Shown in pieces: positions 36,296 through 45,300 of a DNA stretch of 64,000 nt. The stretch is from Legionella santicrucis (GTDB taxonomy: Bacteria; Pseudomonadota; Gammaproteobacteria; Legionellales; Legionellaceae). A program made the position numbers and the translations under genes. The notes below the pieces were generated by a model. It saw only the letters and a program-made list of their open reading frames with translations. It searched no databases and was not told the origin of the DNA. Numbering within the stretch: position 1 is the stretch's first letter; each line of letters begins with the position of its first letter. The stretch is from positions 1 through 64,000 of the forward strand of contig NZ_LNYU01000006.1 in NCBI RefSeq assembly GCF_001468135.1. The letters run 5' to 3'.

Positions 36296-37726
36296 ATGAC
36301 TAACAATAAAGAAATTAATAATATGCAAACCAAGGTAGATTATTGCGAATTTGATCAAAGACTATTGGCTGAAACTGTGCTACTGGAAAATTGGTTTATT
36401 GACAAGTTTTTCATTGAACGAGGATTAGAAATTGGTGCCGAAATTGAGTTTTTTCTTCTCGATAAGAACTATGATCCAGCACCAGAAAATTTAAAGTTTA
36501 TTAATTTAGTTGCAGAACCTTATTTAATTTGCGAAGTAGGCTCGGCGCAGCTTGAAATTAATTCTGACCATTTCAATTTTGGCTCTGATTGTTTAACTCG
36601 CCTGCATGAAAATATTCTTAAATATTGGCAAAAATGTTGTGAGCTCGCAAGACAAAATAACTATCATTTGGCCTTGATAGGATCTTTACCCACAGCAAAT
36701 GAGAAACATCATCAACTGAACTTCATGACGAATAAAAAACGCTATCATCTCCTTGATTCTTGTATGGCTGAACAACGAGGTGGCAGGCCAATTAATATTA
36801 ATATCGAGGGTGTTGAACGACTTATATTACAGCCAAAATCAGTAGCGATGAATGGACTTGTTTCAGCTTTTCAGATGCATATGCAAATTGGTTTGAGTCA
36901 ATCTGTACGTTATTACAATGTAGCCCAAGCCATAGCAGCACCTGTTCTAGCGCTTTCTTGTAATAGTCCTTTTTTCTTTGGTAAACAGGTTTGGAGCGAT
37001 ACAAGAATTGCTACCTTTGATCAGGTGATGACCCTGCAGCATTTTGACAAAGCGCGAGGGTTTAAATGTTGCTTATTTGGTTTAAACTATCTCAAAGACT
37101 CATATTTTGAATTATTTGAGCAAAATTATCAGTTTTTTCCACGTTTGCTACCGGAGATTGCACCAGATTTTCCTCCAGAATTAATGTTTCATGTAAAGCG
37201 ACAGAATGGTGTGATCTACAGATGGAATCGGCCCGTCATCGATTTTAATGTACAAAATCAACCTCATTTGCGTATTGAGCACCGTGGGCCAGCAACTGGA
37301 CCTACAGTAATTGATATGGTTGCTAATGCAGCTTTCTTCTATGGGCTTTTAAATTACTTTGTTGTACAGGATACCCCTATTGATTACTTACTCCCGTTCC
37401 ATTTTGCCAGGAAAAATTTTTTTAATGTGGCGCGCTATGGACTGGATACACAGCTCAAATGGTTTTTAGGAAAGGATATTTCCGTATGTGAATTAATAAA
37501 GGGACTTATCCCTCTGGCAAAAAAAGGGTTACAAATTTTTGATATACAGGCTACTGATATTGATTTATACCTCGACTTAATTGAGAGAAGAGTGAGTGCA
37601 AAGGTCAATGGCTGTAATTGGCAGTGTCAGTTTATTAATAAATACGGAATGAATTTCCATAACATGATGTCCGTTTATTTAGAAAATCAATATCAGGAAA
37701 TCCCTATTTCAGAATGGAAAATTTAG
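36296..37726 (+). CDS. GCS2-family glutamate-cysteine ligase-like (gamma-glutamyl ligase)
   Basis: 476 aa. GLEIGAEIEFFLLD (G-x-E-x-E), EVGSAQLEINS, AFQMHMQIGLS and HLRIEHRGPATGPTVIDM are the ATP- and metal-site blocks of carboxylate-amine ligases of the GCS2 type. Enzymes of this type join the gamma-carboxyl of glutamate to an amine such as cysteine; the acceptor here is open. Residue 10 is an alternative ATG with a weak AAAGAA upstream. It is the first gene of a five-gene operon; the next starts 9 nt after its stop. The two enzymes nearest in function, this ligase and the amidotransferase, form and break gamma-glutamyl bonds. Confidence 0.85.
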   Translation: MTNNKEINNMQTKVDYCEFDQRLLAETVLLENWFIDKFFIERGLEIGAEIEFFLLDKNYDPAPENLKFINLVAEPYLICEVGSAQLEINSDHFNFGSDCLTRLHENILKYWQKCCELARQNNYHLALIGSLPTANEKHHQLNFMTNKKRYHLLDSCMAEQRGGRPININIEGVERLILQPKSVAMNGLVSAFQMHMQIGLSQSVRYYNVAQAIAAPVLALSCNSPFFFGKQVWSDTRIATFDQVMTLQHFDKARGFKCCLFGLNYLKDSYFELFEQNYQFFPRLLPEIAPDFPPELMFHVKRQNGVIYRWNRPVIDFNVQNQPHLRIEHRGPATGPTVIDMVANAAFFYGLLNYFVVQDTPIDYLLPFHFARKNFFNVARYGLDTQLKWFLGKDISVCELIKGLIPLAKKGLQIFDIQATDIDLYLDLIERRVSAKVNGCNWQCQFINKYGMNFHNMMSVYLENQYQEIPISEWKI

Positions 37727-37735
37727 GATCAAAGA

Positions 37736-38746
37736 ATGGAAATTAAGCACAACATAAATTTTAAAAAAATACCTTTTTTTAAAGGATTAACTTCTGAAGA
37801 GGTTGCATTTATTCTTCCATTTATGGAAGAAAAGAAATTTGCTCAAGGAAAAGTTATTTTACCACAGGGAAGTCATGGAGGAGATTTATATTTAGTTATA
37901 TCCGGTTTTGTTGCGATTGATATTATTCTTCCTGGTGATTATCAAAAACGTTTAGCAACTCTAGGACATAATGAACTTTTTGGAGAAGTCACTTTTCTTT
38001 CTAATGCTTTGGTGACGGCAAGTGTGATTGCGATGGAGCCTTGTTCATGCATTATTTTTCATCATGATTTGCTCGAGATGCTACGTACTTCAAAGCCCGA
38101 GATTGCCTTTAAAATTGAGAAAAAAATCGCTTATCAATTAGCAAATAAAATAATATCAAATATTAATAATATTCTGAAGATATTAAACACGATACCGCAA
38201 GACTTACAAGTACTATCGGAACATTCGCTTTATTTAGAGGCCCCCTCAGCAAGTCTAAAAGAACTTGAAATTAACAGTTTGGATTTTAAACATCTCAGAA
38301 AATTAAGTTTTTTTAGGCATATGTCTAAAAAACAAATCTTGAAATTACTGCCTTTAATGAAAGCTCAAAGCTACGATCGAGGCTACCGCTTTTTATCAAA
38401 TGAGAGCAATCTCAATAAATTAGGGATTATTTATTCCGGAGCAGCCATGCTCTTTATTAAAGAAAATAACCAATTAAAAAAGTCTATCGCTATTTCAGGA
38501 ATAGGTGAGATGTTTTTACAAAATTTTATTTTTACTGAGTTTCGTCAAGTAGCTGATTATGTGACCTGTGAAAAAAGCATCATTTTAGAGCTGGATATGG
38601 ATGTTTATAAGGAGCTTAAGCATTTTCACCCAGATATATTTTATATTATTAGTGAAACGATAAATCGAGAAATTGCTGGTTCTGTTTATATTACTAATCG
38701 TCAGTTCGTAAGAATTAATAGTGAGTACAATAACATACTTTCTTGA
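37736..38746 (+). CDS. Tandem cyclic-nucleotide-binding-domain protein, no DNA-binding domain
   Basis: 336 aa. Domain 1 (about 12-130): IPFFKGLTSEEVAFILPFMEEKKFAQGKVILPQGSHGGDLYLVISG and LFGEVTFLSNALVTASV. Domain 2 (about 190-315): LRKLSFFRHMSKKQILKLLPLM and IGEMFLQNF. In domain 1 the phosphate-binding cassette FGE-x-LL...RAAT has Val in place of the Arg that binds the cyclic phosphate; domain 2 is more degenerate. No helix-turn-helix follows, so it is not a CRP-type regulator. It may bind cAMP weakly, another nucleotide, or act as a scaffold. AGGA lies 8 nt before the ATG. Confidence 0.85.
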   Translation: MEIKHNINFKKIPFFKGLTSEEVAFILPFMEEKKFAQGKVILPQGSHGGDLYLVISGFVAIDIILPGDYQKRLATLGHNELFGEVTFLSNALVTASVIAMEPCSCIIFHHDLLEMLRTSKPEIAFKIEKKIAYQLANKIISNINNILKILNTIPQDLQVLSEHSLYLEAPSASLKELEINSLDFKHLRKLSFFRHMSKKQILKLLPLMKAQSYDRGYRFLSNESNLNKLGIIYSGAAMLFIKENNQLKKSIAISGIGEMFLQNFIFTEFRQVADYVTCEKSIILELDMDVYKELKHFHPDIFYIISETINREIAGSVYITNRQFVRINSEYNNILS

Positions 38747-38777
38747 GGATGTTCGAGTAGGTTATTAAGGAGAAACT

Positions 38778-39695
38778 ATGTGCAGAGTGCTAATGTACTT
38801 GGGAAAACAAGAAGTCGCAATTTATGATCTGATTTATGGTCCAGATAATTCCTTGGCTCATCAAAGTTATGCACCACTATTGATGCATCATATTCAAAAT
38901 CTTGCAGGCCTTGGTTTTTGCGCTTGGGCTCCTAATTCACCTGAACCCCAAAAGCCTTTTTATTATAAAACGGCTCAATTACCATTTTTTGATAAAAATC
39001 TGTATCGATTATCACAAAAAATAAATACTAATTGTCTATTGGCTCATGTTCGCGGCGTACAATACAGTACAAAAGAAACTGTTTCAGAACAAAACGTTCA
39101 TCCCTTTATGCTTGATAATGCGAAAATCGCCTTGGCACATAATGGTAGTCTTGAACAAATGTCCTTAATGAAATTAACACTTACTGACATTGTTAAGCCA
39201 GAAATTTTAGCTCAGATTAAAGGGACAACAGACAGTGAGTGGGTTTATTCGCTTTTTTTAAGCTATTTATCTGATTACACTAAAGAAATTTCCCTGAATG
39301 AAGCTGCTGAAGCTCTTATTAATACGATTAAAACCCTAAGAGAAATACGTCAAAAACTTGGCATTGAAGAAGCTTCTCCACTCAATCTTTTTGTAACAAA
39401 TGGCAACTATTTGATTGTTACCCGTTTTGTGTTTGACTTTGGTTGTAATACAAGCCTCATTCACAAAGCATTTCTTGAGTATCATAGTCTTTGGGTTACT
39501 TTTGGAGAAGTCTATGGAGTATATGATGGGATGTATAAAATGCATGGTTCAGAAAAGCGAAATAATATTTTATTTGCTTCAGAACCTCTGACTAACAACC
39601 GCACAACTTGGATAGAACTACCCGAATATTCACTCACAAAAGCCTGGATTGAAGATGATGAAATTAAATTTAGAACTAGTGATTTGTATCTATAA
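38778..39695 (+). CDS. Class II glutamine amidotransferase (YafJ/EgtC-like)
   Basis: 305 aa. Met1 is followed by the nucleophile Cys2 (MCRVLMYLG), exposed after Met removal. LLAHVRGVQ, NVHPFMLDNAKIALAHNGSLEQM and GTTDSEWVYSLFLSYL are the glutamine-site blocks of single-domain class II amidotransferases. EgtC of this fold hydrolyses a gamma-glutamyl peptide bond in ergothioneine synthesis, and its pathway also begins with a GCS-type enzyme (EgtA), making the pairing here suggestive. No EgtB or EgtD is present in the window. AAGGAG lies 7 nt before the ATG. Confidence 0.88.
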   Translation: MCRVLMYLGKQEVAIYDLIYGPDNSLAHQSYAPLLMHHIQNLAGLGFCAWAPNSPEPQKPFYYKTAQLPFFDKNLYRLSQKINTNCLLAHVRGVQYSTKETVSEQNVHPFMLDNAKIALAHNGSLEQMSLMKLTLTDIVKPEILAQIKGTTDSEWVYSLFLSYLSDYTKEISLNEAAEALINTIKTLREIRQKLGIEEASPLNLFVTNGNYLIVTRFVFDFGCNTSLIHKAFLEYHSLWVTFGEVYGVYDGMYKMHGSEKRNNILFASEPLTNNRTTWIELPEYSLTKAWIEDDEIKFRTSDLYL

Positions 39696-39715
39696 TGCCG
39701 TCCAGGAGAATAGCA

Positions 39716-40024
39716 ATGTCCTTGCTCAAATTAGAGAATGAATGCAGGAATCTTAAAGAAACAATTATTGAGTTGCGTCTGAGACTAGAGGCTATCGATT
39801 TAGAAGCGAAAAAAGAGCTTGAACGCCAACGCATTAAACAACACCAAGTAATTAATCAATTGGAAAAAACGATTATTGAGCTTCGAATGCAGTTGGAGAA
39901 TCTTTCTTTGCAAAATTTAAGAAAAACAGAAGAAATTGTGAAAATAAAAAATGATGAAATTCACCAATTACAAAAAACAATTAGAGAAATGAGAGTCTTA
40001 TTAGAGAAAAACTTCATTAAATAA
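39716..40024 (+). CDS. Small coiled-coil protein of exact 36-residue repeats
   Basis: 102 aa from the ATG at 39716, which has AGGAG 7 nt upstream; another ATG at 39695 overlaps the preceding stop (TAATG). The protein is one long charged helix. The motif L-x-x-T-I-x-E-x-R-x-x-L-E recurs starting at Leu13, Leu49 and Leu85, that is every 36 residues without slippage. Thr and Arg inside a coiled coil at fixed spacing suggest a docking face for a partner in the operon (cyclase or cNBD protein). No family recognised. Confidence 0.75.
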   Translation: MSLLKLENECRNLKETIIELRLRLEAIDLEAKKELERQRIKQHQVINQLEKTIIELRMQLENLSLQNLRKTEEIVKIKNDEIHQLQKTIREMRVLLEKNFIK

Positions 40025-40086
40025 GTATTCTTAGTCTACAGCTAAGAAAATGCTTGAGATGACTCCTATTTTTCTGGAGAAATAGC

Positions 40087-42360
40087 ATGGATAATACTTT
40101 GTCGATTAAAAATATGAAATCAAAAAAATTCTATAAATTGCTATTTCAAATTTATCGAGATACAGCACACACTTCCAATCTTAAAGAGATCTTAACCATG
40201 CTCATTGATGTAACTTCCTGTGTTATTGGTTGTGAACGAGGCACGATTTTTCTAAATGATCAACAAACGGGTGAGCTTTATTCTTTTATAGCCCAAGGAG
40301 ATCTGAATTTTGAGATACGAATCCTGAATAATTCAGGTTTGGCAGGTTGGTCGTTTACACATAATGAATCGCTCTGTGTTGCTCATCCTGAACTTGATGA
40401 AAGACATAATAAAAATATTGATAAAATTACGGGTTTTCAAACTAAAAGCGTCTTATGTGTCCCCTTAAAAAGTATGGAAGGAAAATTACTTGGTGTGACG
40501 CAAATGCTGAATAAGATTGATTCGGAGTTTAATGATTCTGATGTGCGAATTGTCGAAGCTTTGACGGAACATGCAGCTATGGCGATTCAAAATAAATTAA
40601 CAATAGAACAAATTGAAGAGTCACACAAACGTGATATGCATTTATTAGAAACCATATCCACTGTTTCTACAGAAATTAATCTTTCGGCACTCTTAGAAAA
40701 AATAATTGACACTATAACCTTAGCTCTGAATGCCGAACGAGCTACCTTATTTATTAATGATGATAAAACAGCTGAATTATATACAGAAGCAAGTATTGGT
40801 TTAAAAAAGATGGAAATTCGTTTTCCTAATCATTTAGGAATAGCAGGTTCTACATTTATAACAGGTAAAATAATAAACATTCCTCATGCTTATGTGGATC
40901 TGCGTTTTAACCCTTCTTTTGATAGAAAAACCGGTTTTTTTACGCGATCAATACTCTCTGCTCCAGTTAGAAATAAGAGTGGAAAAATAATTGGTGTTAC
41001 TCAGGTTTTAAATAAAAAACACGGGGAATTTACTGTTGACGATGAATATCAACTTGTTGCTATCAACTCGCAAATTTCAATTGCTATAGAAAATGCTAAG
41101 TTATTTGAAGAAGTTCAAAATATAAAAACCTACAACGAAAGTATCTTGGAAAGTATGACAAGTACAGTTATTACTCTTAATGAGACGAACCAGATTGTCA
41201 CTTGTAATAAAGCAGGGATGAAATTATTACATTTATCTAATATTGAGGAACTGATTCTTAAGCATGTTTCCATTCTTTTTCAGGATGATAAAAATAATTT
41301 AATTGAGCGAATTATGGCGATAAATAGTCATGATTCGCAATTAAATCATGATACCTTAATGGATATAGAATTGAATATTCTAGGAATTAAAATTACAGCT
41401 AATGTCAATATAGTGCCACTAATCAGCGTGAATAAAGAACGTTTAGGTGTGATTATGATTATTGAAGACATCAGCTCAGAAAAACGTATGAAGGCAACGA
41501 TGTCACGTTATATGAGTTCTGATCTGGCAGAAAAGTTACTACAATCCAATGAATTTTCTCTTGGTGGGACAAATACTCTTGCGACCATTTTATTCTCAGA
41601 TATAAGAGATTTTACCTCTATATCTGAATCACTCGGAGCTGAGGAAACAGTTAAGGTATTGAATAAATATTTTTCACTAATGGTCGATTGTATTCATGAA
41701 GAAAGCGGCATCTTGGATAAATTTATTGGTGATGCCATCATGGCCGTTTTTGGCAACCCTTTCCCTCATGAAGATGACCCTGATCGTGCTGTTCGGGCTG
41801 CTATTGCTATGATGAAAGCGTTAAATCATTTCAATCAGAAACGAAATAAAAAAGGGTTAGTACCAATTAAACATGGCATTGGTATTAATACGGATATGAT
41901 TGTTGCAGGAAATATTGGTTCCGAAAAACGAATGGATTTTACTGTAATTGGGGATGGGGTTAACCTCGCTTCACGAGTAGAAAGTTTATGTAAATACTAC
42001 GGCGCTCATATTTTAATTAGTGAATTCACTTACCAACAACTAAAGTCTACTTATAGAACAAGACAAATTGACAAGGTTATTGTTAAAGGGAAGGTAAATC
42101 CAGTTTCAATTTATGAAATTATTGATTTTCACGATAAGCACTCATTCCCAAATCAGATTGATGTTTTGAATCATTTCAACAATGGGATTGAATTTTATAA
42201 TGAGGCTTTATGGGACAAGGCCATTTTATCGTTCCAGAACGCTTTAATATTATATCCTGAAGACAAACCATCCCAGCTCTATATCAAGCGTTGCAAGATA
42301 CTCAAAGAGCACCCTCCTGAGCCTAACTGGCAAGGGATATGGAAAATGAAGAATAAATAG
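40087..42360 (+). CDS. Soluble adenylate cyclase: GAF-GAF-PAS-class III cyclase-TPR-like tail
   Basis: 757 aa, no membrane segment. GAF1 about 30-180, GAF2 about 195-350 (both ending in the NK-x5-F-type motif), PAS about 360-475, then a linker (ATMSRYMSSDLAEKLL) and the cyclase (about 490-690) with LFSDIRDFTSI, LDKFIGDAIMAVFGNPF and IGDGVNLASRVE. Both metal Asp, the ATP-selecting Lys and the N/R pair are present. The tail (ALWDKAILSFQNALILYPEDKPSQLYIKRCK) is TPR-like. GGAG lies 8 nt before the ATG. It closes the operon, so cAMP made here may signal through, or be tuned by, the cNBD protein. Confidence 0.9.
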   Translation: MDNTLSIKNMKSKKFYKLLFQIYRDTAHTSNLKEILTMLIDVTSCVIGCERGTIFLNDQQTGELYSFIAQGDLNFEIRILNNSGLAGWSFTHNESLCVAHPELDERHNKNIDKITGFQTKSVLCVPLKSMEGKLLGVTQMLNKIDSEFNDSDVRIVEALTEHAAMAIQNKLTIEQIEESHKRDMHLLETISTVSTEINLSALLEKIIDTITLALNAERATLFINDDKTAELYTEASIGLKKMEIRFPNHLGIAGSTFITGKIINIPHAYVDLRFNPSFDRKTGFFTRSILSAPVRNKSGKIIGVTQVLNKKHGEFTVDDEYQLVAINSQISIAIENAKLFEEVQNIKTYNESILESMTSTVITLNETNQIVTCNKAGMKLLHLSNIEELILKHVSILFQDDKNNLIERIMAINSHDSQLNHDTLMDIELNILGIKITANVNIVPLISVNKERLGVIMIIEDISSEKRMKATMSRYMSSDLAEKLLQSNEFSLGGTNTLATILFSDIRDFTSISESLGAEETVKVLNKYFSLMVDCIHEESGILDKFIGDAIMAVFGNPFPHEDDPDRAVRAAIAMMKALNHFNQKRNKKGLVPIKHGIGINTDMIVAGNIGSEKRMDFTVIGDGVNLASRVESLCKYYGAHILISEFTYQQLKSTYRTRQIDKVIVKGKVNPVSIYEIIDFHDKHSFPNQIDVLNHFNNGIEFYNEALWDKAILSFQNALILYPEDKPSQLYIKRCKILKEHPPEPNWQGIWKMKNK

Positions 42361-42382
42361 AATTCTCATTTCAAAAAGTTTG

Positions 42383-45300
42383 TCAAAAACTAGATACTCC
42401 CAAAAGAGATTTATTTTCTTTTGGTTCATTAGTAGCAAATTTTTCTTGTACAAACTTAACCTCTTTTTTAAACCCACTCAATTTGGCATGTAGGGATTTA
42501 TCATAGCCCTCCTCACCTGCTTTATTTCTTGGTGAGAATCGGCTAAGGCCATAATTTATCTTTTGCAACAATTTCTTAGTGTCATTCTCACAAGAGCTTT
42601 CTTGATATACCTGCACAGAAGTTTGCAGTTCATCAAGGTAGTTTTGTCTAAGCTGCGCCTCAGTTTTATAACCAATACAACCTAGTGCAAAAGCAGCAAT
42701 GGAGCTTAAAAAATCCTTAAACCAGAATGTATTTGCCCGCTCCTGTAGATAATTATCAAAAATAGATTTTGTCCCAAAGTATTTTGCTCCTAGGCTTGAG
42801 CGAGCGCTATCAAACTCGATTTCTTTCTTGATTTCCTTCTCATTATAATTTGTCTTAAACTCATCAAGATTAGACTCTAAGCTTATAATGCGATTCATTT
42901 TTCCCTGGATTTCAGAATCGTCACTGTTACGGAGTTCTTCTAGAGTAGTAACGAGTTCACTGCTCTGAAAGTTTATAATATCAATGTAAAGTGCTTGTTT
43001 TACTTTGACTGCTTTCTGTGGCAATTCATTATATCTTTGGATGAGTATTTTATATTCATCGATTACTTGGTTTAATTGCTTAAAGATATTTTGTTTATCT
43101 TCTTCTTTCTCCATTTCTTCAAAAAGAGAATTAGGGGCGTAAAGGCAGCTAAAGAAATCAATTTTGTTATGCATTTTGAGTATTAGTGCAAGCTCTTTTT
43201 GTACAGTAGAATCATTGTTATTACGAATCTCGATTAAAGAGGTTCCCAACTCTCCATTTGTAAAGGCCTCAATCTCTCGCAGTAACTTCTTTCGCACTAA
43301 TACCATGTCCGGCTTGCAGGCTTCAATCCTCTTAACAAATCCTGAGTAGATATCATTAATTTTTAGCAATTTTTCTAAATGTTCTAGGATATTTCTTATT
43401 CGAGTAAGCTCTTGAAGCATTTGAGCAGTTGCAGCAAATTTTTCGTTCACAATAACATTTTGGAACTCACTAATTGCAGTCATGCGTCCCTCTATCTGAG
43501 CTTGGAATTGATTAATTTCTTCATACAATTGATTTCTATCGATAGAACTGGAACTTGCGATTAAAGCTGCCTTATCTAACAATCTAGCGCTATTAATCTG
43601 AATTTCTACAAGTTCTTTGATTATCAGCAGCGCCATTTGTTGGTCCGTAATTTTAGCGTTCAACATTGTGTATGTTGCGTTGAGCCCTTTCTCTTCCAAA
43701 GAGGCATACATCTGTCTTTTTAACATTTGAAGCTCTTGATACTGCTCTGGATTAATTTCTGTAGGAGGTACTGTGCTCAGAGCAAAAGAAAAAACTTTTT
43801 CCCATTCCTTTTCTAAATAGAGAATACTAGATTCTACGTGTTTCACCAATTCATTAACTGATTTTTCCTTGTGAGGTGCTTGGCTTATGGAGTCACTAAT
43901 CTTTTTAAGTTCCTCTTCACTATCTTTTATTTGTGCGATGAGATCTTCATTTTTAAACTGAGAAAACTCTTTTAGTGCCTTATTAAAACTTATTTCTTTT
44001 TCCTCAATATCAGTAAGCGCATAATCAAGCTTAAGAATATCTAGTGCAAAAACCGCTTGACTATTAGCTAATTGAGAGAGCTGATGAGCCAATTTTGCTT
44101 TCTCAAACAACTGTTTTGATGGGGCATATTCAGTATTCAAGCGCTCTAATTTTTCATTTTTTTCAGCTTCTAATTTTCTTTGCTCAGTTTGCAGCTGTGA
44201 TAATCGACTTTCATCTTGATGTTTTTGAGAAATAATAGTTTCATAAGACTTTTGTAGATTCCAAAGGTTATTCTCCGGAATCCATACGCTCTCTGGCTTA
44301 TTCTCCGTGCCAGCAAGTTCTTTTTCAATAAATTGAATTTTGCCTTCAATGTATTCTGAGGTTGTCGATAAATCATATTCCAAATCGCTTTCTGCCAGAA
44401 AAGAGGTATTATGATTCCAGTAATCCTTGAAACGGGTAAAGTTCCAACCACCCCATGAATTTGCATTTTCTTCATGTGTATATAGTTGATCAAAAAATTG
44501 CATTAACTCTGTTGAAGAGGAGCATTCCAAACAATTAATTAACTCATTTTTAGGAATCTTAGCAGAGGGAATATAAAGTTCTGGGCTTTCATCCAAATCT
44601 TTCTTAAATTGTATTAATTTGTCCTTAGCAGCTTTTAAAAATTTCTCGCGCTCCTTTTGCTTTTCTATAAGGTTTTCGCTTGAACTTGTTTCATGCTCGA
44701 TTTCCTTTTGAATTTCACTCATGTTTTTTGTCATAAATTTAAAGTGAGAATCATAGGTTTGAGTAATACTAGAAGTATCTTTAAAGTGTTTCTGGTAGTG
44801 TAGTGTATCTGCACACTCAGCATTACTCAGCTTAATTTGGGAGTCTTCTAACCCTAGAAGTGTTTCTTGGATACGACGAGTGGAGATAGTTAAAGCCTCG
44901 TCTCGGTTTAATTTGATCAAACCTCGTTCCAAGCCTTTTACTTCAAGTGTTGCTTTTTGTATTAATTCTTTAACAGCATTAATTTGGTACCCCAGTTCTT
45001 GAATTTGAGGTAATAATTTTTCTTGTTCATTCCTACGAACTTCTATAAAAATTCCTTTAAAGCGGGAATCATTAGCCTCAGAGGGCAAAGGGTTTCCTTT
45101 GTGATACCGAAATTCTAAGTCTTCTTTTTGTTGAAGCAATTGTTGTTGATACGCATCAAGCTCTTTGATTGCAAGAGTATAAGACTCTTTATCTGCTGCT
45201 AATCGCTTACTTGGTACGTCTTCCTGCGATAAAATAATGTTTAAGCTTATTGCAGGATATTCACCCCCAAGAGAAGAGGGCTTTTCAATAGTGGGTAATG

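Noticed and set aside
36296-39695. Ergothioneine biosynthesis (EgtA plus EgtC)
   Set aside because: No EgtB, EgtD or EgtE in the window, and the presence of a cyclase and cNBD protein does not fit the pathway.
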